This document shows positions 18,301-25,291 of a DNA stretch of 64,000 nt, piece by piece. The notes beneath the pieces are model-generated. The model did no database searches. It saw nothing but the letters and a program-made list of their open reading frames with translations, and was not told the DNA's origin. A program made the translations under genes and the position numbers. The stretch comes from Companilactobacillus heilongjiangensis (GTDB lineage: Bacteria > Bacillota > Bacilli > Lactobacillales > Lactobacillaceae), in the NCBI RefSeq assembly GCF_000831645.3, contig NZ_CP012559.1, positions 1,922,001 to 1,986,000 on the forward strand. The letters are read 5' to 3'. Numbering within the stretch: position 1 is the first letter of the stretch; each line of letters begins with the position of its first letter.

Positions 18301-18569
18301 CTCCAAATAGCACCAGTCTGGTTTTTACCATTAGTTAACCTCACGACATCAACACCATTGGAGTTTGTCATAACTGTAGCATTGTTATCCTTAAAGGATC
18401 CTTTAAGGAAATAATCCTGTAAAGAAATACCACCGGGTGGCACATTTAAAACATTATCATCGGTAACACTGGCTTGTACTAAATTCGATGTTTTCTGCCA
18501 GATGCCAAAAAAAGCTATCATACCGAACAACAAGAACATTAATCCCTTAATTATCTTTTTTGCTTGCAT
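15396..18569 (-). CDS. Secreted L-type lectin / WxL-domain surface protein
   Basis: This is a large exported protein of about 1057 residues. From the ATG at 18569 (GGGAGGG upstream) it has a signal peptide with basic start and hydrophobic core ending near SNLVQA. An L-type lectin-like domain follows (about residues 35-350, with GMAFVLQND, ALEFDTYAN and WNHMTIEYTPDGDG). Next come several beta-rich Ig-like or WxL-associated repeats (about 380-900) with recurring DVGDHTIKVQVID-like phrases. The C terminus carries the WxL signature pair WTLTAKAG and EWNLTNSL, which binds peptidoglycan non-covalently. It is thus a cell-wall adhesin candidate recognising glycans. Unusually it is alone: no small WxL protein or DUF916/LPXTG partner gene is adjacent. 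Confidence 0.88.
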   Translation of the reverse strand: MQAKKIIKGLMFLLFGMIAFFGIWQKTSNLVQASVTDDNVLNVPPGGISLQDYFLKGSFKDNNATVMTNSNGVDVVRLTNGKNQTGAIWSDSNAADIGGNGKNYLNVDKKQTITMWMYFGTILLPVGIPDGMAFVLQNDDNGLGAISKNSKGEINHGQSLGVWGLDSTTSTGLTGKNTIQSQAIQKSFALEFDTYANMNQNHDWKEDDTDDSLLNGRENSFDTMPYSGDNYYLKRPHIAWNYPAEAGTYKQLSSNFGSFLFGNSIMGMYHHLGSDNRYNGAGIDFSYGKNSNNTYQDAWNHMTIEYTPDGDGKHAQIHYKFRDKNVDGTARFPLVDATADINLDEFQLNGSNKLRYGFTGSTGPDADITNAIVFESMPSLVNADANAYTVDKTNNTKIKTKDDTDVTSESGQNPQLMDDQAKSMVTATTVHPNDDLTLNYMLHYLSGEEATNGMKATVKVPDNVTVTPDADNNIGKIYYISKPDDKGNVQKMETNIGKDSLDDKGVLTCDIDTLGDKTEGNTYWETARIELNATADSLPDGTTKLTVPSTLNTFEGKNYKVNIQPDSFDIVKPSNTLHITTDMADPTEVQLGNMFDLTGTISFEHEETVDKNDMYINYTIDNNPTIMSQDSTAGADFTIKDLETGTKSGQLDVGDHTIKVQVIDDNYEGANGKETLASNVLEYHIKVTNKSVVITPEKSELTVNDNEPVELKGTYLHSDGSSTVPENGQSEISYTITNDGEDPQKKVVENQDNDGNYKISLKPYAYDKDESTSIDDYQGNTGLKVGKNTVTISVIDEQGHKSQSKDVIVNVPDITPTLTADTTDYNFVQGEPINLTANIGYPGDYQVTPGKLTWYVNANGNKTIRSYDGDTSVATPVSQDFTIDPAANGMDNGSKEGYPVSIYYSDPYGRTSKPVNYNVIVLDKTASLESGDYSFKTVRASRIPDIVQRNGKWNLSVKSVMTGWTLTAKAGKMVKDAGQADEETLDGNMIFISPEDNKTYDLGKETLIQSSSDKSDIETTHIGDDWNDNQGVLLDLNSSNVAGLYKGEIEWNLTNSL

Positions 18570-18795
18570 GAAGTAACCCTCCCTCACAATACAATATGTA
18601 TAAACATATTCTTTATACATATAATGCCATATAGCCCCCACTTTTGTGTAGCAATTAATGTAAATATTTTTATCTAATTATAAATTTTTAAATTTAAATG
18701 TTTCAATGTACTCAGAATAGATTCATAATATTCCTAGCTGTCGATAATATTGGAATGCTTATACATATAATTGACGAATTAATTTTAAAAATAGC

Positions 18796-18836
18796 AAAAA
18801 AATAAGCCTGACCGGGGAAGTCAGACCTATTTTTTG
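18796..18836 (-). terminator. Terminator of the putative RNA
   Basis: AAATAGGTCTGAC and GTCAGGCTTATTT surround the loop TTCCCCG and are followed by seven T on the minus strand. Confidence 0.75.
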
Positions 18837-18998
18837 TTTCGTTATATTGTTGGGAAAATTAGTTGGGGAAATATTGTTTCCACGACTTAATTAATGAGGT
18901 AGCAAGATCCCGCTGACAATGTCCTCAATACCTTGGCTATGAAGAGAACCAAAGCTCATTACCAGTTGTATCTTACAAAGACATTGTATATTGATTAG
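18796..18998 (-). ncRNA. Possible structured RNA upstream of the lectin gene
   Basis: About 430 bp upstream of the lectin start, the minus strand contains CAATGTC (18986-18980) pairing with GACATTG (18923-18917), an inner CTTTGG/CCAAGG stem, and TAATGAG (18961-18955), which can pair alternatively with CTCATTA (18898-18892). It ends with a clear terminator hairpin GGTCTGAC/GTCAGGCT plus T-run (18836-18796). No ORF fits. It could be a small RNA or an attenuator-type leader. The promoter is not obvious, so the 5' end is approximate. Confidence 0.4.
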
Positions 18999-19130
18999 AT
19001 ACTCTTTTGGAATCCGAATTCGCAAAAATATTTATCAAAAAATGGAATATTTTTTAAAATAATTAATGGTATATTTTTTATTCGCTTTTTTTCTGGTTTT
19101 ATATAATTTTGTCCAAGTGGACTTTGCCAT

Positions 19131-19315
19131 GCCGTCTCCAGATTTGATAGTATTCCCCTGCTGTGCGGACCGGTCCGAGCCAAAAAGCGGTCTCGAACCT
19201 CGGTTTTGAAGACTTACCAAAATACGGTAAGTCTCCAAACTCGCCCGGTGGTGTAATGGCTAAAGCCATAACACCACTTCCACTGCGAGTAAATACTATC
19301 AAATCTTCCGACTAG
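19131..19315 (-). repeat. Cloverleaf repeat copy 6 (type I, minus orientation)
   Basis: GATTTGATAGTATT pairs with AATACTATCAAATC inside GTCTCC/TTCCGACTAG ends. Hairpin 2 has the type I form, GACTTACC/GGTAAGTC. It pairs divergently with copy 7 across 172 bp of AT-rich DNA in which I see no gene. Confidence 0.9.
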
Positions 19316-19487
19316 TTTATCTTTTACTCAACATTAATAAACACTCAAGGTCATTCACTCACATGAATAGTTACTTATGATTTTAAAATTAATTTCCATC
19401 TATATCTAAATTAAGACAATTCATTTTATTTTCATATATATAGAAGAAACTAGACAACCATTAAAAGCTAAACACCCCAAAATACCC

Positions 19488-19673
19488 TAGCCGGAGAGCG
19501 CGAGTGATGGAGTCCGCTATGAAAATGGAGTTAGGACGAGTGCACTTCTCGTTCTTACTCCATGGGCGACTTTGGAGACTTGCCGCACTTGCAAGGCTTC
19601 AAAACGAGACTTGAGACCTTGGCTCAAGTCGGTCCCATAGCAGACTCCATCATCTTGCGCTTTCCGGTGGCAG
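19488..19673 (+). repeat. Cloverleaf repeat copy 7 (type II, plus orientation)
   Basis: CCGGAGAGCGCGAGTGATGG and CCATCATCTTGCGCTTTCCGG form the outer stem with a few mismatches. Hairpin 3 uses TTGAG/CTCAA, a compensatory version of the usual CGAG/CTCG. It is the right partner of copy 6. Confidence 0.88.
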
Positions 19674-19761
19674 CCCACCAATACAAAAAATCCTTCATAT
19701 TATTATGATTCCAACCATGATAAAATATTACAGAACAAATAATAGAAAGAGGGATTTTTAT

Positions 19762-20241
19762 ATGAAAATTTATTTTGCCAACGGTTTATTTGCCCTAGCC
19801 GACAGAATGTTTAATGAAGTAGTTGTTGATAAAATCAGAAAGATGGATGGTAATATTGAAGTCTATCTTCCCCAAGAAAATGGTGATATTAACGACAAAA
19901 TGAACTACGCTGACTCAATTAAAATTGCTCAAGAAGACAATAAAGAGCTCCTTTCTTCCGATTTAGTCGTCGCAATTCTTGATGGTGACACAATGGACGA
20001 TGGCGTGGCCTCAGAAATTGGTGTAGCTTACGGTAAAGAAATCCCTGTAATTGGTGTTTATACTGACCTACGTCAACATGGTTTCGAGAACCCCAAAAAG
20101 CTTGAGGCTGTAAAGGGAATCGGAGAAAATCCTTTTGCATATATCAATAATTACACGATTGGTTTGATCAAAATGAATGGTATTATGGTCAACAATATTG
20201 ACGACATGTTAGATGCCATTAAGAAATATACCGAAAAATAA
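19762..20241 (+). CDS. Nucleoside 2-deoxyribosyltransferase-like protein
   Basis: This is a 159-residue cytoplasmic protein of the NDT fold. MKIYFANGLFALADR matches the N-terminal nucleotide-binding turn, and VAILDGDTMDDGVASEIGVAYG carries the aspartates and the catalytic glutamate. Enzymes of the family swap bases on 2'-deoxynucleosides in purine and pyrimidine salvage. The ATG at 19762 follows GAGGGA by 7 bp, and the longer frame upstream is rejected. It appears monocistronic. Exact base specificity is not readable. Confidence 0.85.
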   Translation: MKIYFANGLFALADRMFNEVVVDKIRKMDGNIEVYLPQENGDINDKMNYADSIKIAQEDNKELLSSDLVVAILDGDTMDDGVASEIGVAYGKEIPVIGVYTDLRQHGFENPKKLEAVKGIGENPFAYINNYTIGLIKMNGIMVNNIDDMLDAIKKYTEK

Positions 20242-20286
20242 TTTGTATTTTTTGACTCATTTGTATTTCAGTTCAATTACGTAGCC

Positions 20287-20330
20287 TTTACAGTTAAGTT
20301 ATAACTAATTTACAGTTGAGTTATAATCAA
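20287..20330 (+). promoter_or_regulatory. Four 11-bp phased direct repeats upstream of the 3D-domain gene
   Basis: Four consecutive 11-mers TTTACAGTTAA, GTTATAACTAA, TTTACAGTTGA and GTTATAATCAA form a tandem array with helical spacing. Such 11-bp-phased direct repeats are typical binding sites of OmpR-family response regulators (PhoP, WalR). TATAAT in the last unit may be the -10 box. Confidence 0.5.
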
Positions 20331-20416
20331 CATTTCATGGTCTAGACGTTATATGATTACTTCCGTTGAGAAAATTAGATTTAAAATCGTGTTTCAAATT
20401 CGGGGGAATCTCTTTA

Positions 20417-21217
20417 ATGAAGATCAAAAATTTCGTAGCATCATTATTAACAGTCACATCACTTGCACTTGTTGGTGTAAGCGTACAATCACAAACTGTA
20501 GATGCCGCAACAGTTTCAATGTCAGATACTAGTAGTGTTATTTATATCGCAAATGCTAACGGAGCTACACTTTACACAACTCCAGATAGCCAAGGAAATA
20601 TGAGTTTCGCCGGTGCCAGACTTCAAAACAAGACTGCATGGCGTACAAACAAGATTGCTAACGTTAATGGCGTTACATACTATCAAGTTGCCAACAACGC
20701 ATGGGTAGCAGCTACAGACTCTTCAAGCACTGCCCCTGCCGTTGCCTTAGACAAAGACATGTATGTTAAAGCTAACGGTGGCGTAAACCTTTATGATGCT
20801 CCTAACGGTGGCTTTAACGGCTATTCAGTTACAGGTGGAAATATGGTTCACGTTTACCAAAGCCAAACTGATGCCAATGGTACAACTTGGTACGATGTTG
20901 GTAAAAGTCGTTGGATCAAGGGAGACTATCTCTCAAATGACAACGTTAAACAAACACTAACAATGAATGCTACAGCCTATGACCCAGCCGTTTTAGGTTC
21001 AAGCATGGGTTACAGTGGTGTTGCCGCTAATCTATCAAAATTCCCTAAGGGTACACACTTAAGAATTACAGCCAGCAATGGTCAAACATTCGACCGTGTT
21101 GTTAATGATACAGGTTACTTCGCATACAGTAACCCTAACCAATTAGACATCGCTATGCCTAATTCACAAGCATTACAATTTGGCCGTCAAAATGTTACCG
21201 TTCAAGTAATTGGCTAA
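20417..21217 (+). CDS. Secreted protein with SLAP-like modules and a C-terminal 3D domain
   Basis: This 266-residue protein has a signal peptide (MKIKNFVASLLTVTSLALVG, likely cleaved after TVDA). Two SH3/SLAP-like modules follow (about 35-105 ending WVAATD and 112-175 ending WIKGDYL). The C-terminal domain (TMNATAYDPAV to the end) resembles the 3D/double-psi-barrel fold seen in cell-wall lytic enzymes such as YocH or the Rpf/Sps group, with VVNDTGYFA and NPNQLDIAM. It is probably a cell-surface or secreted muralytic or wall-binding protein. The ATG at 20417 has GGGGGAA upstream. The direct-repeat array at 20287 suggests two-component control. Confidence 0.8.
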   Translation: MKIKNFVASLLTVTSLALVGVSVQSQTVDAATVSMSDTSSVIYIANANGATLYTTPDSQGNMSFAGARLQNKTAWRTNKIANVNGVTYYQVANNAWVAATDSSSTAPAVALDKDMYVKANGGVNLYDAPNGGFNGYSVTGGNMVHVYQSQTDANGTTWYDVGKSRWIKGDYLSNDNVKQTLTMNATAYDPAVLGSSMGYSGVAANLSKFPKGTHLRITASNGQTFDRVVNDTGYFAYSNPNQLDIAMPNSQALQFGRQNVTVQVIG

Positions 21218-21236
21218 TAAAATATAATCGAATATC

Positions 21237-21276
21237 AAAAAGGATTGAATCTGTGAGGGATTCAATCCTTTTTTTG
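21237..21276 (+). terminator. Terminator of the 3D-domain gene
   Basis: AAGGATTGAATC and GATTCAATCCTT form a perfect stem with loop TGTGAGG, followed by seven T. Confidence 0.9.
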
Positions 21277-21279
21277 TTT

Positions 21280-21465
21280 GCCATCTCCAGGGATGAGAAA
21301 TATTCACCTGCTATGCGGACCGGTCCGAGCCAGAGAACGGTCTCGAACCTCGGTTTGAAGCCTTACCAAAATACGGTAAGTCTCCAAACTCGCCCGGTGG
21401 TGTAATGGCTAAAGCCATAACGCCACACCCATAGCGGGTGAATATTCTCATCCCTTCCGACTCAT
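21280..21465 (-). repeat. Cloverleaf repeat copy 8 (type I, minus orientation)
   Basis: AGGGATGAGAAATATTCACC pairs with GGGTGAATATTCTCATCCC. It starts immediately after the terminator of the preceding gene. It pairs divergently with copy 9 across a 181-bp AT-rich spacer without recognisable genes. Confidence 0.9.
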
Positions 21466-21646
21466 TTTATTTCATAAATAGTACTAACGTTTTGAATATG
21501 TAAATAATTAATCAGTATAGCCTTGGTCTAAATACAAATTAGAGATCGAGGTCTTTACTATGAAATACTTGAAAATTGAATACCAAAGACTATATCTAAT
21601 CCACTGCCCTATTAAAAAAACAAATCTCTTTATTATTGAGATACTT

Positions 21647-21824
21647 TAGCCTTCGGGTTCCAGTGATGGAGACCTGCTGTGCCAGTGGAGTTAGGGATTT
21701 ATCCCTTACTCCACCGACGTATTTTGAAATTCGAGCGAACTTCTCGAAGTTCAAAATCGAGGTGCGAGACCTTGGCTCGCACCGGTCGCATAGCGGTCGG
21801 AATCACTGGAACCCGAAGGCGGCA
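21647..21824 (+). repeat. Cloverleaf repeat copy 9 (type II, plus orientation)
   Basis: CCTTCGGGTTCCAGTGAT pairs with ATCACTGGAACCCGAAGG. Hairpin 2 uses TTCGAG/CTCGAA. It ends 20 bp before the terminator of non-coding RNA 1. Confidence 0.9.
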
Positions 21825-21844
21825 TTCCAAAAAAGTACACAATA

Positions 21845-22214
21845 AAAAAGAGCCCCCAAACACCGGGGGCCCCTAGTTAGATATGAGTGGTAAGATGAAA
21901 TTTACTGCAGTTTCATCAACGTTAAAATGAATCTAAACTTTAAATGAATCTTACTACTGAGAGACATATCTTACTATAAATATGTATTGCTTGTTCAACT
22001 AATGGATCCTAGCGCAGCATGTATTGAGTTTGCGCGACTACTTTTTAGGTCGATCTTATGTTAACTTTTGGCACTAGTTCCAAAAATGTCGTTGAACTGT
22101 ACAGACTCTAACTTTCCTTTGTTTTTTACTAATCCTACCATTCTCTAAAACGATAAAACTTTCTTAATCAAACTATTTTTAGGGCTACAGTTCCTGACAT
22201 TTCATCTTTACCAC
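21845..22214 (-). ncRNA. Twin non-coding RNA, copy 1 (~370 nt)
   Basis: This is a transcription unit with no ORF. The promoter on the minus strand is TTGTAA (22249-22244), 17 bp, TATATT (22226-22221). The inferred 5' end GTGGTAAAGATGAAAT pairs with ATTTCATCTTACCAC near the 3' end, closing the whole molecule. Inside, GAACTGTA can pair with TACAGTTC, and GTTCAAC with GTTGAAC. It ends with the terminator GCCCCC/GGGGGC and a T-run. A second, clearly homologous copy lies at 22493-22857. I do not recognise it as 6S RNA, RNase P, tmRNA or SRP RNA. Confidence 0.75.
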
Positions 22215-22234
22215 ATCTATAATATAACATTCTC

Positions 22235-22248
22235 GGTAAGCGTTTACA
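22235..22248 (-). promoter_or_regulatory. CcpA-like operator over the RNA 1 promoter
   Basis: TGTAAACGCTTACC overlaps the -35 box of RNA 1 and closely matches the cre consensus. It predicts repression by CcpA when a preferred sugar is present. Confidence 0.6.
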
Positions 22249-22308
22249 ATATTTTTGTGCTACTATTCTGCATAATCAAAATAAACGATTAAATCAGTTC
22301 ATACCAAA

Positions 22309-22485
22309 GAGTCGGAAGAAATGAGAATATTTACCAGCTGTGGGTGTGGCGTTATTGCTTTAGCAATTACACCACCGGGCGAGTTTGGAGACTTACCGAA
22401 CTTTGGTAAGGCTTCAAACCGAGGGACGAGACCTTGGCTCGGCCCGGTCCGCATAGCAGGTAAATATTCTCATTTCTGGAGATAA
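22309..22485 (+). repeat. Cloverleaf repeat copy 10 (type I, plus orientation)
   Basis: GGAAGAAATGAGAATATTTACC pairs with GGTAAATATTCTCATTTCTGG in pieces. It lies between the two twin RNA genes, 8 bp from the RNA 2 terminator, so each RNA copy has a plus-oriented repeat at its 3' side. Confidence 0.9.
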
Positions 22486-22492
22486 GGACACT

Positions 22493-22857
22493 AAAAAAGG
22501 ACTCTACTCTTGGAGAGTCCCTAGTTAGATATAAGTGGTAAGATGAAATTTGCTGCAGTTTCATCAACGTTAAAATGAATCTAAACTTTACAATGAATCT
22601 TACTACTTAAAACATATCTTACTATATGAATTGTTCAACTAAAGGATCCTAGCGAATTACGTAATGAGCTTTGTGCGACTAACATTAATTAGGTCGATCT
22701 TATATTAACTTTTATCACTAGTTCCTAAAATGCCGTTGAACTGTACTACCTTAATTTTACTTTGCTTTCTACTAATCCTACCATCTCCTAGAAACGATAA
22801 AACTTTCTCAATCAAATTCTTTTAGGGCTACAGTTCCTGACATTCCATCCTTACCAC
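22493..22857 (-). ncRNA. Twin non-coding RNA, copy 2 (~365 nt)
   Basis: This is a paralogue of the RNA at 21845-22214. The promoter is TTGTAA (22892-22887), 17 bp, TATATT (22869-22864), starting only 4 bp after the mvaS stop codon. The terminal closing helix is preserved with a G-U change (GATGGAAT against ATTTCATC), which supports selection on RNA structure. Long blocks such as TGTCAGGAACTGTAGCCCTA, AAGATCGACCTAA and GTTTAGATTCATTTTAACG are shared with copy 1. The terminator is a new sequence, GGACTCTC/GAGAGTCC, again with a T-run. Confidence 0.75.
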
Positions 22858-22877
22858 GTCTATAATATAACATTCTA

Positions 22878-22891
22878 TGTAAGCGATTACA
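22878..22891 (-). promoter_or_regulatory. CcpA-like operator over the RNA 2 promoter
   Basis: TGTAATCGCTTACA matches the catabolite-responsive element consensus and overlaps the -35 region, in the same place as in RNA copy 1. Confidence 0.65.
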
Positions 22892-22895
22892 ACGG

Positions 22896-24050
22896 TTATT
22901 TATTCTTTTTATAAAGTCGTTCATTTTCTTTGATTTCACTCAAATAAAACTTGGCATCGACGCCTGCTGGATCAACGATTGTACCATCTTGATATTCAAC
23001 TTCATACATTTTTTCGTAATCAGAAATACTCATCTTTTGACGATTATCAAGCATTGCTAAAATAGCGTCTTTATCGATAATTTTCTCAAAATCTGGTTGG
23101 ATTTCACCACTGTAAATTTCGCCAACAGCACCTGAACCATAACTGAAGAATAGCATCTTTTCGTTAGCTTCAGCGGCGTTAACTAGGTATGATAACAGTC
23201 CGAGATAAAGTGAACCTGTGTAAAGATTACCAACTTCACGACTGAATTTAACACTGGCTTGATAATGTTCTGTTAATTCAGCGTATTTCTCATCCGACAA
23301 CTTACCATCTAGTGTACGCAAGGCCTTAGTTCCCATTTTTGTATAAGGAATGTGGAATAACATAGTTGAAAAATCATCAGCCGTAACCTCATATTTAGCC
23401 TGAAATTTATTCCAAAGCGTCGTGAAAAAGTCGACATAAACCTCATTTGAGAACTTTCCACGGGCAAATGCTGTCTTTGAGAAAGTGGGACGCCAGAAGT
23501 CACCAACGTTACGTGTCATATAAACTGACTTGTGGTCGAGTTTCAAAACACGAGGGTTTTCACTGATCAGCATAGCGACTGAACCAGCACCTTGAGTAAC
23601 TTCACCGGGAGTTTTGATACCATAACGAGCAATATCGCTAGCAATAACTAGGGCCTTTTTACCCGGATTGAGACTGACAAAATCATATGCTGCTTGCAAA
23701 CCGGCTGTAGCGCCGAAACAAGCTTGTTTAATTTCATATGAACGGATATCTTCTGGTAAATCCAACAAGTCCATTAAGAAAGCGGCTGTAGACTTAGATT
23801 CATCGACACTGCTCTCTGTTCCAACTATCAATAGACCAATATCTTTTTTATCGTCAGTTGTTAAAATACTATCGGCTGAACTAGCGGCTAGTGTAACTGC
23901 ATCCTGATAAGGTTGCGGAACAGCTTGCTTATCTTGACCAATACCAATTGTGAATTTATTAGGATCAACATCCCTAGCTTTAGCTAACTCCACAATATCA
24001 ATATAATCTTTTGGTACATAAAAGCCTATTTTATCAATACCTACATCCAT
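22896..24050 (-). CDS. mvaS: Hydroxymethylglutaryl-CoA synthase
   Basis: This cytoplasmic thiolase-fold enzyme condenses acetyl-CoA with acetoacetyl-CoA to HMG-CoA, the second step of the mevalonate route to isoprenoids. The catalytic cysteine motif is IKQACFGATAG (near residue 110), HIPYTKMGTKA holds the histidine, and a late SYGSGAVGE is typical. The length of 384 residues is normal for bacterial MvaS. The ATG at 24050 overlaps the mvaA stop by one base. It is the last gene of a three-gene operon, and the promoter of RNA 2 begins right after its stop. Confidence 0.96.
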   Translation of the reverse strand: MDVGIDKIGFYVPKDYIDIVELAKARDVDPNKFTIGIGQDKQAVPQPYQDAVTLAASSADSILTTDDKKDIGLLIVGTESSVDESKSTAAFLMDLLDLPEDIRSYEIKQACFGATAGLQAAYDFVSLNPGKKALVIASDIARYGIKTPGEVTQGAGSVAMLISENPRVLKLDHKSVYMTRNVGDFWRPTFSKTAFARGKFSNEVYVDFFTTLWNKFQAKYEVTADDFSTMLFHIPYTKMGTKALRTLDGKLSDEKYAELTEHYQASVKFSREVGNLYTGSLYLGLLSYLVNAAEANEKMLFFSYGSGAVGEIYSGEIQPDFEKIIDKDAILAMLDNRQKMSISDYEKMYEVEYQDGTIVDPAGVDAKFYLSEIKENERLYKKNK

Positions 24051-25291
24051 TATTTTTTCCTCAACTCTAATAAAATATTCTCTGCATTCTGCAATGTATA
24101 ATCTTTAGTCTGATTCAGTTTATGAGCTACTTGATCGATTTCTGGGCCGACTGCACCGGCTGACACCGCGAGAGATTTACTTTGCAATCCCATGTGTCCC
24201 GCTTGAATACCAGTCGTGACCAAAGCTCGTAACGCTGACAAATTGTTAGCTAATCCGACTGCACCAACGACTGACTGCAACTGTCGGCTATTTTGAATCT
24301 TCATAATTGCTAAACTCAACTGTGCCATGGGTAAAGCCCTGATAGCTCCACCGACACTGCCCAATTCAATTGGCATTTTTAACGTTCCAACTAATTTATT
24401 ATCAGCAATACGCCACTCACTAAATGGTTGGTACTGCCCAGATTCAAACGCAAAACTATGTGCAGCTGCTTCTTGAGCACGAAAATCATTTCCCGTTGCC
24501 AATAATACAGCGTCGACACCATTCATAATGCCTTTATTGTGAGTAATAGCCCGTTTAACCGACTCTTTGGCAAAGGTTGATAGTTTGACTATCCGACCAG
24601 CAACTTCCTCGCCAGACATCGTTTTAGTAGCTAATTGCTCATAATCAACTTTTGCTTCTACTGTAATAACCTGACCTACTCCACTATTGGATAAAATGCT
24701 GCACAAAACATCCCCAGAAATCATTGAGGCAATCTTATGTGCGGTCTTTTCCAAAATCGAGTTGACCATATTAGCTCCCATGGCATCAACGGTATCGATT
24801 CCTAGTTCAACCTCTTCAAAATGTTCGTAATGATTGAACTTCAAAGAAACGACCCCACCGCCACGTTTAATTAAACTTGGGTGAGCTTGCTGAGCAAATT
24901 TCAAAATTTCTGAATCATGTTGTTGCAACTCAGCAATTTCAGCTGCCGTCACATTTTCCAAAACAATTTGTCCGTAGACGATTCTGGAGGTTGGGAAAGT
25001 TTTAAAGCCACCACTTTTTTTGACACGTTTAGCTGCATTAGAAGCTGCCGCAATAACTGAAGGCTCTTCAATCACCATGGGCACTAAATAATCAGTTCCA
25101 TCAATTAAAAAGTCAGTCGCAAAACCATATGGCAAACTAAAACTACCAACCTGATTTTCACTGAGACTGTCGGCTAAATCGGTTGAAATAGTCTGACGCT
25201 CACGCAATAGTTGGGCTTGAGTTTCATCAATATACCCGCCATCAAGCAGATACTTAATCCGTTGCTCATCTGTCATTTCGTAAATTTTCAT
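24050..25291 (-). CDS. mvaA: Hydroxymethylglutaryl-CoA reductase, class II
   Basis: This enzyme reduces HMG-CoA to mevalonate. The 413-residue sequence has the class II layout: ENVTAAEIAELQQ with the glutamate motif, DAMGANMVNS, NKGIMNGVDAV with the lysine, and a glycine-rich ELGSVGGA. The ATG at 25291 overlaps the thiolase stop by four bases (ATGA), so translation is coupled; the longer frame upstream lies inside the thiolase gene and is rejected. In enterococci thiolase and reductase are fused as MvaE; here they are separate genes. Confidence 0.96.
   Translation of the reverse strand: MKIYEMTDEQRIKYLLDGGYIDETQAQLLRERQTISTDLADSLSENQVGSFSLPYGFATDFLIDGTDYLVPMVIEEPSVIAAASNAAKRVKKSGGFKTFPTSRIVYGQIVLENVTAAEIAELQQHDSEILKFAQQAHPSLIKRGGGVVSLKFNHYEHFEEVELGIDTVDAMGANMVNSILEKTAHKIASMISGDVLCSILSNSGVGQVITVEAKVDYEQLATKTMSGEEVAGRIVKLSTFAKESVKRAITHNKGIMNGVDAVLLATGNDFRAQEAAAHSFAFESGQYQPFSEWRIADNKLVGTLKMPIELGSVGGAIRALPMAQLSLAIMKIQNSRQLQSVVGAVGLANNLSALRALVTTGIQAGHMGLQSKSLAVSAGAVGPEIDQVAHKLNQTKDYTLQNAENILLELRKK

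Noticed and set aside
21845-22857. 6S RNA, tmRNA, RNase P or T-box leader
   Set aside because: The length and end pairing do not match 6S RNA. There is no tRNA-like end, no RNase P core such as GAGGAAAGUC, no T-box AGGGTGG motif, and no downstream biosynthesis or synthetase gene in this direction.
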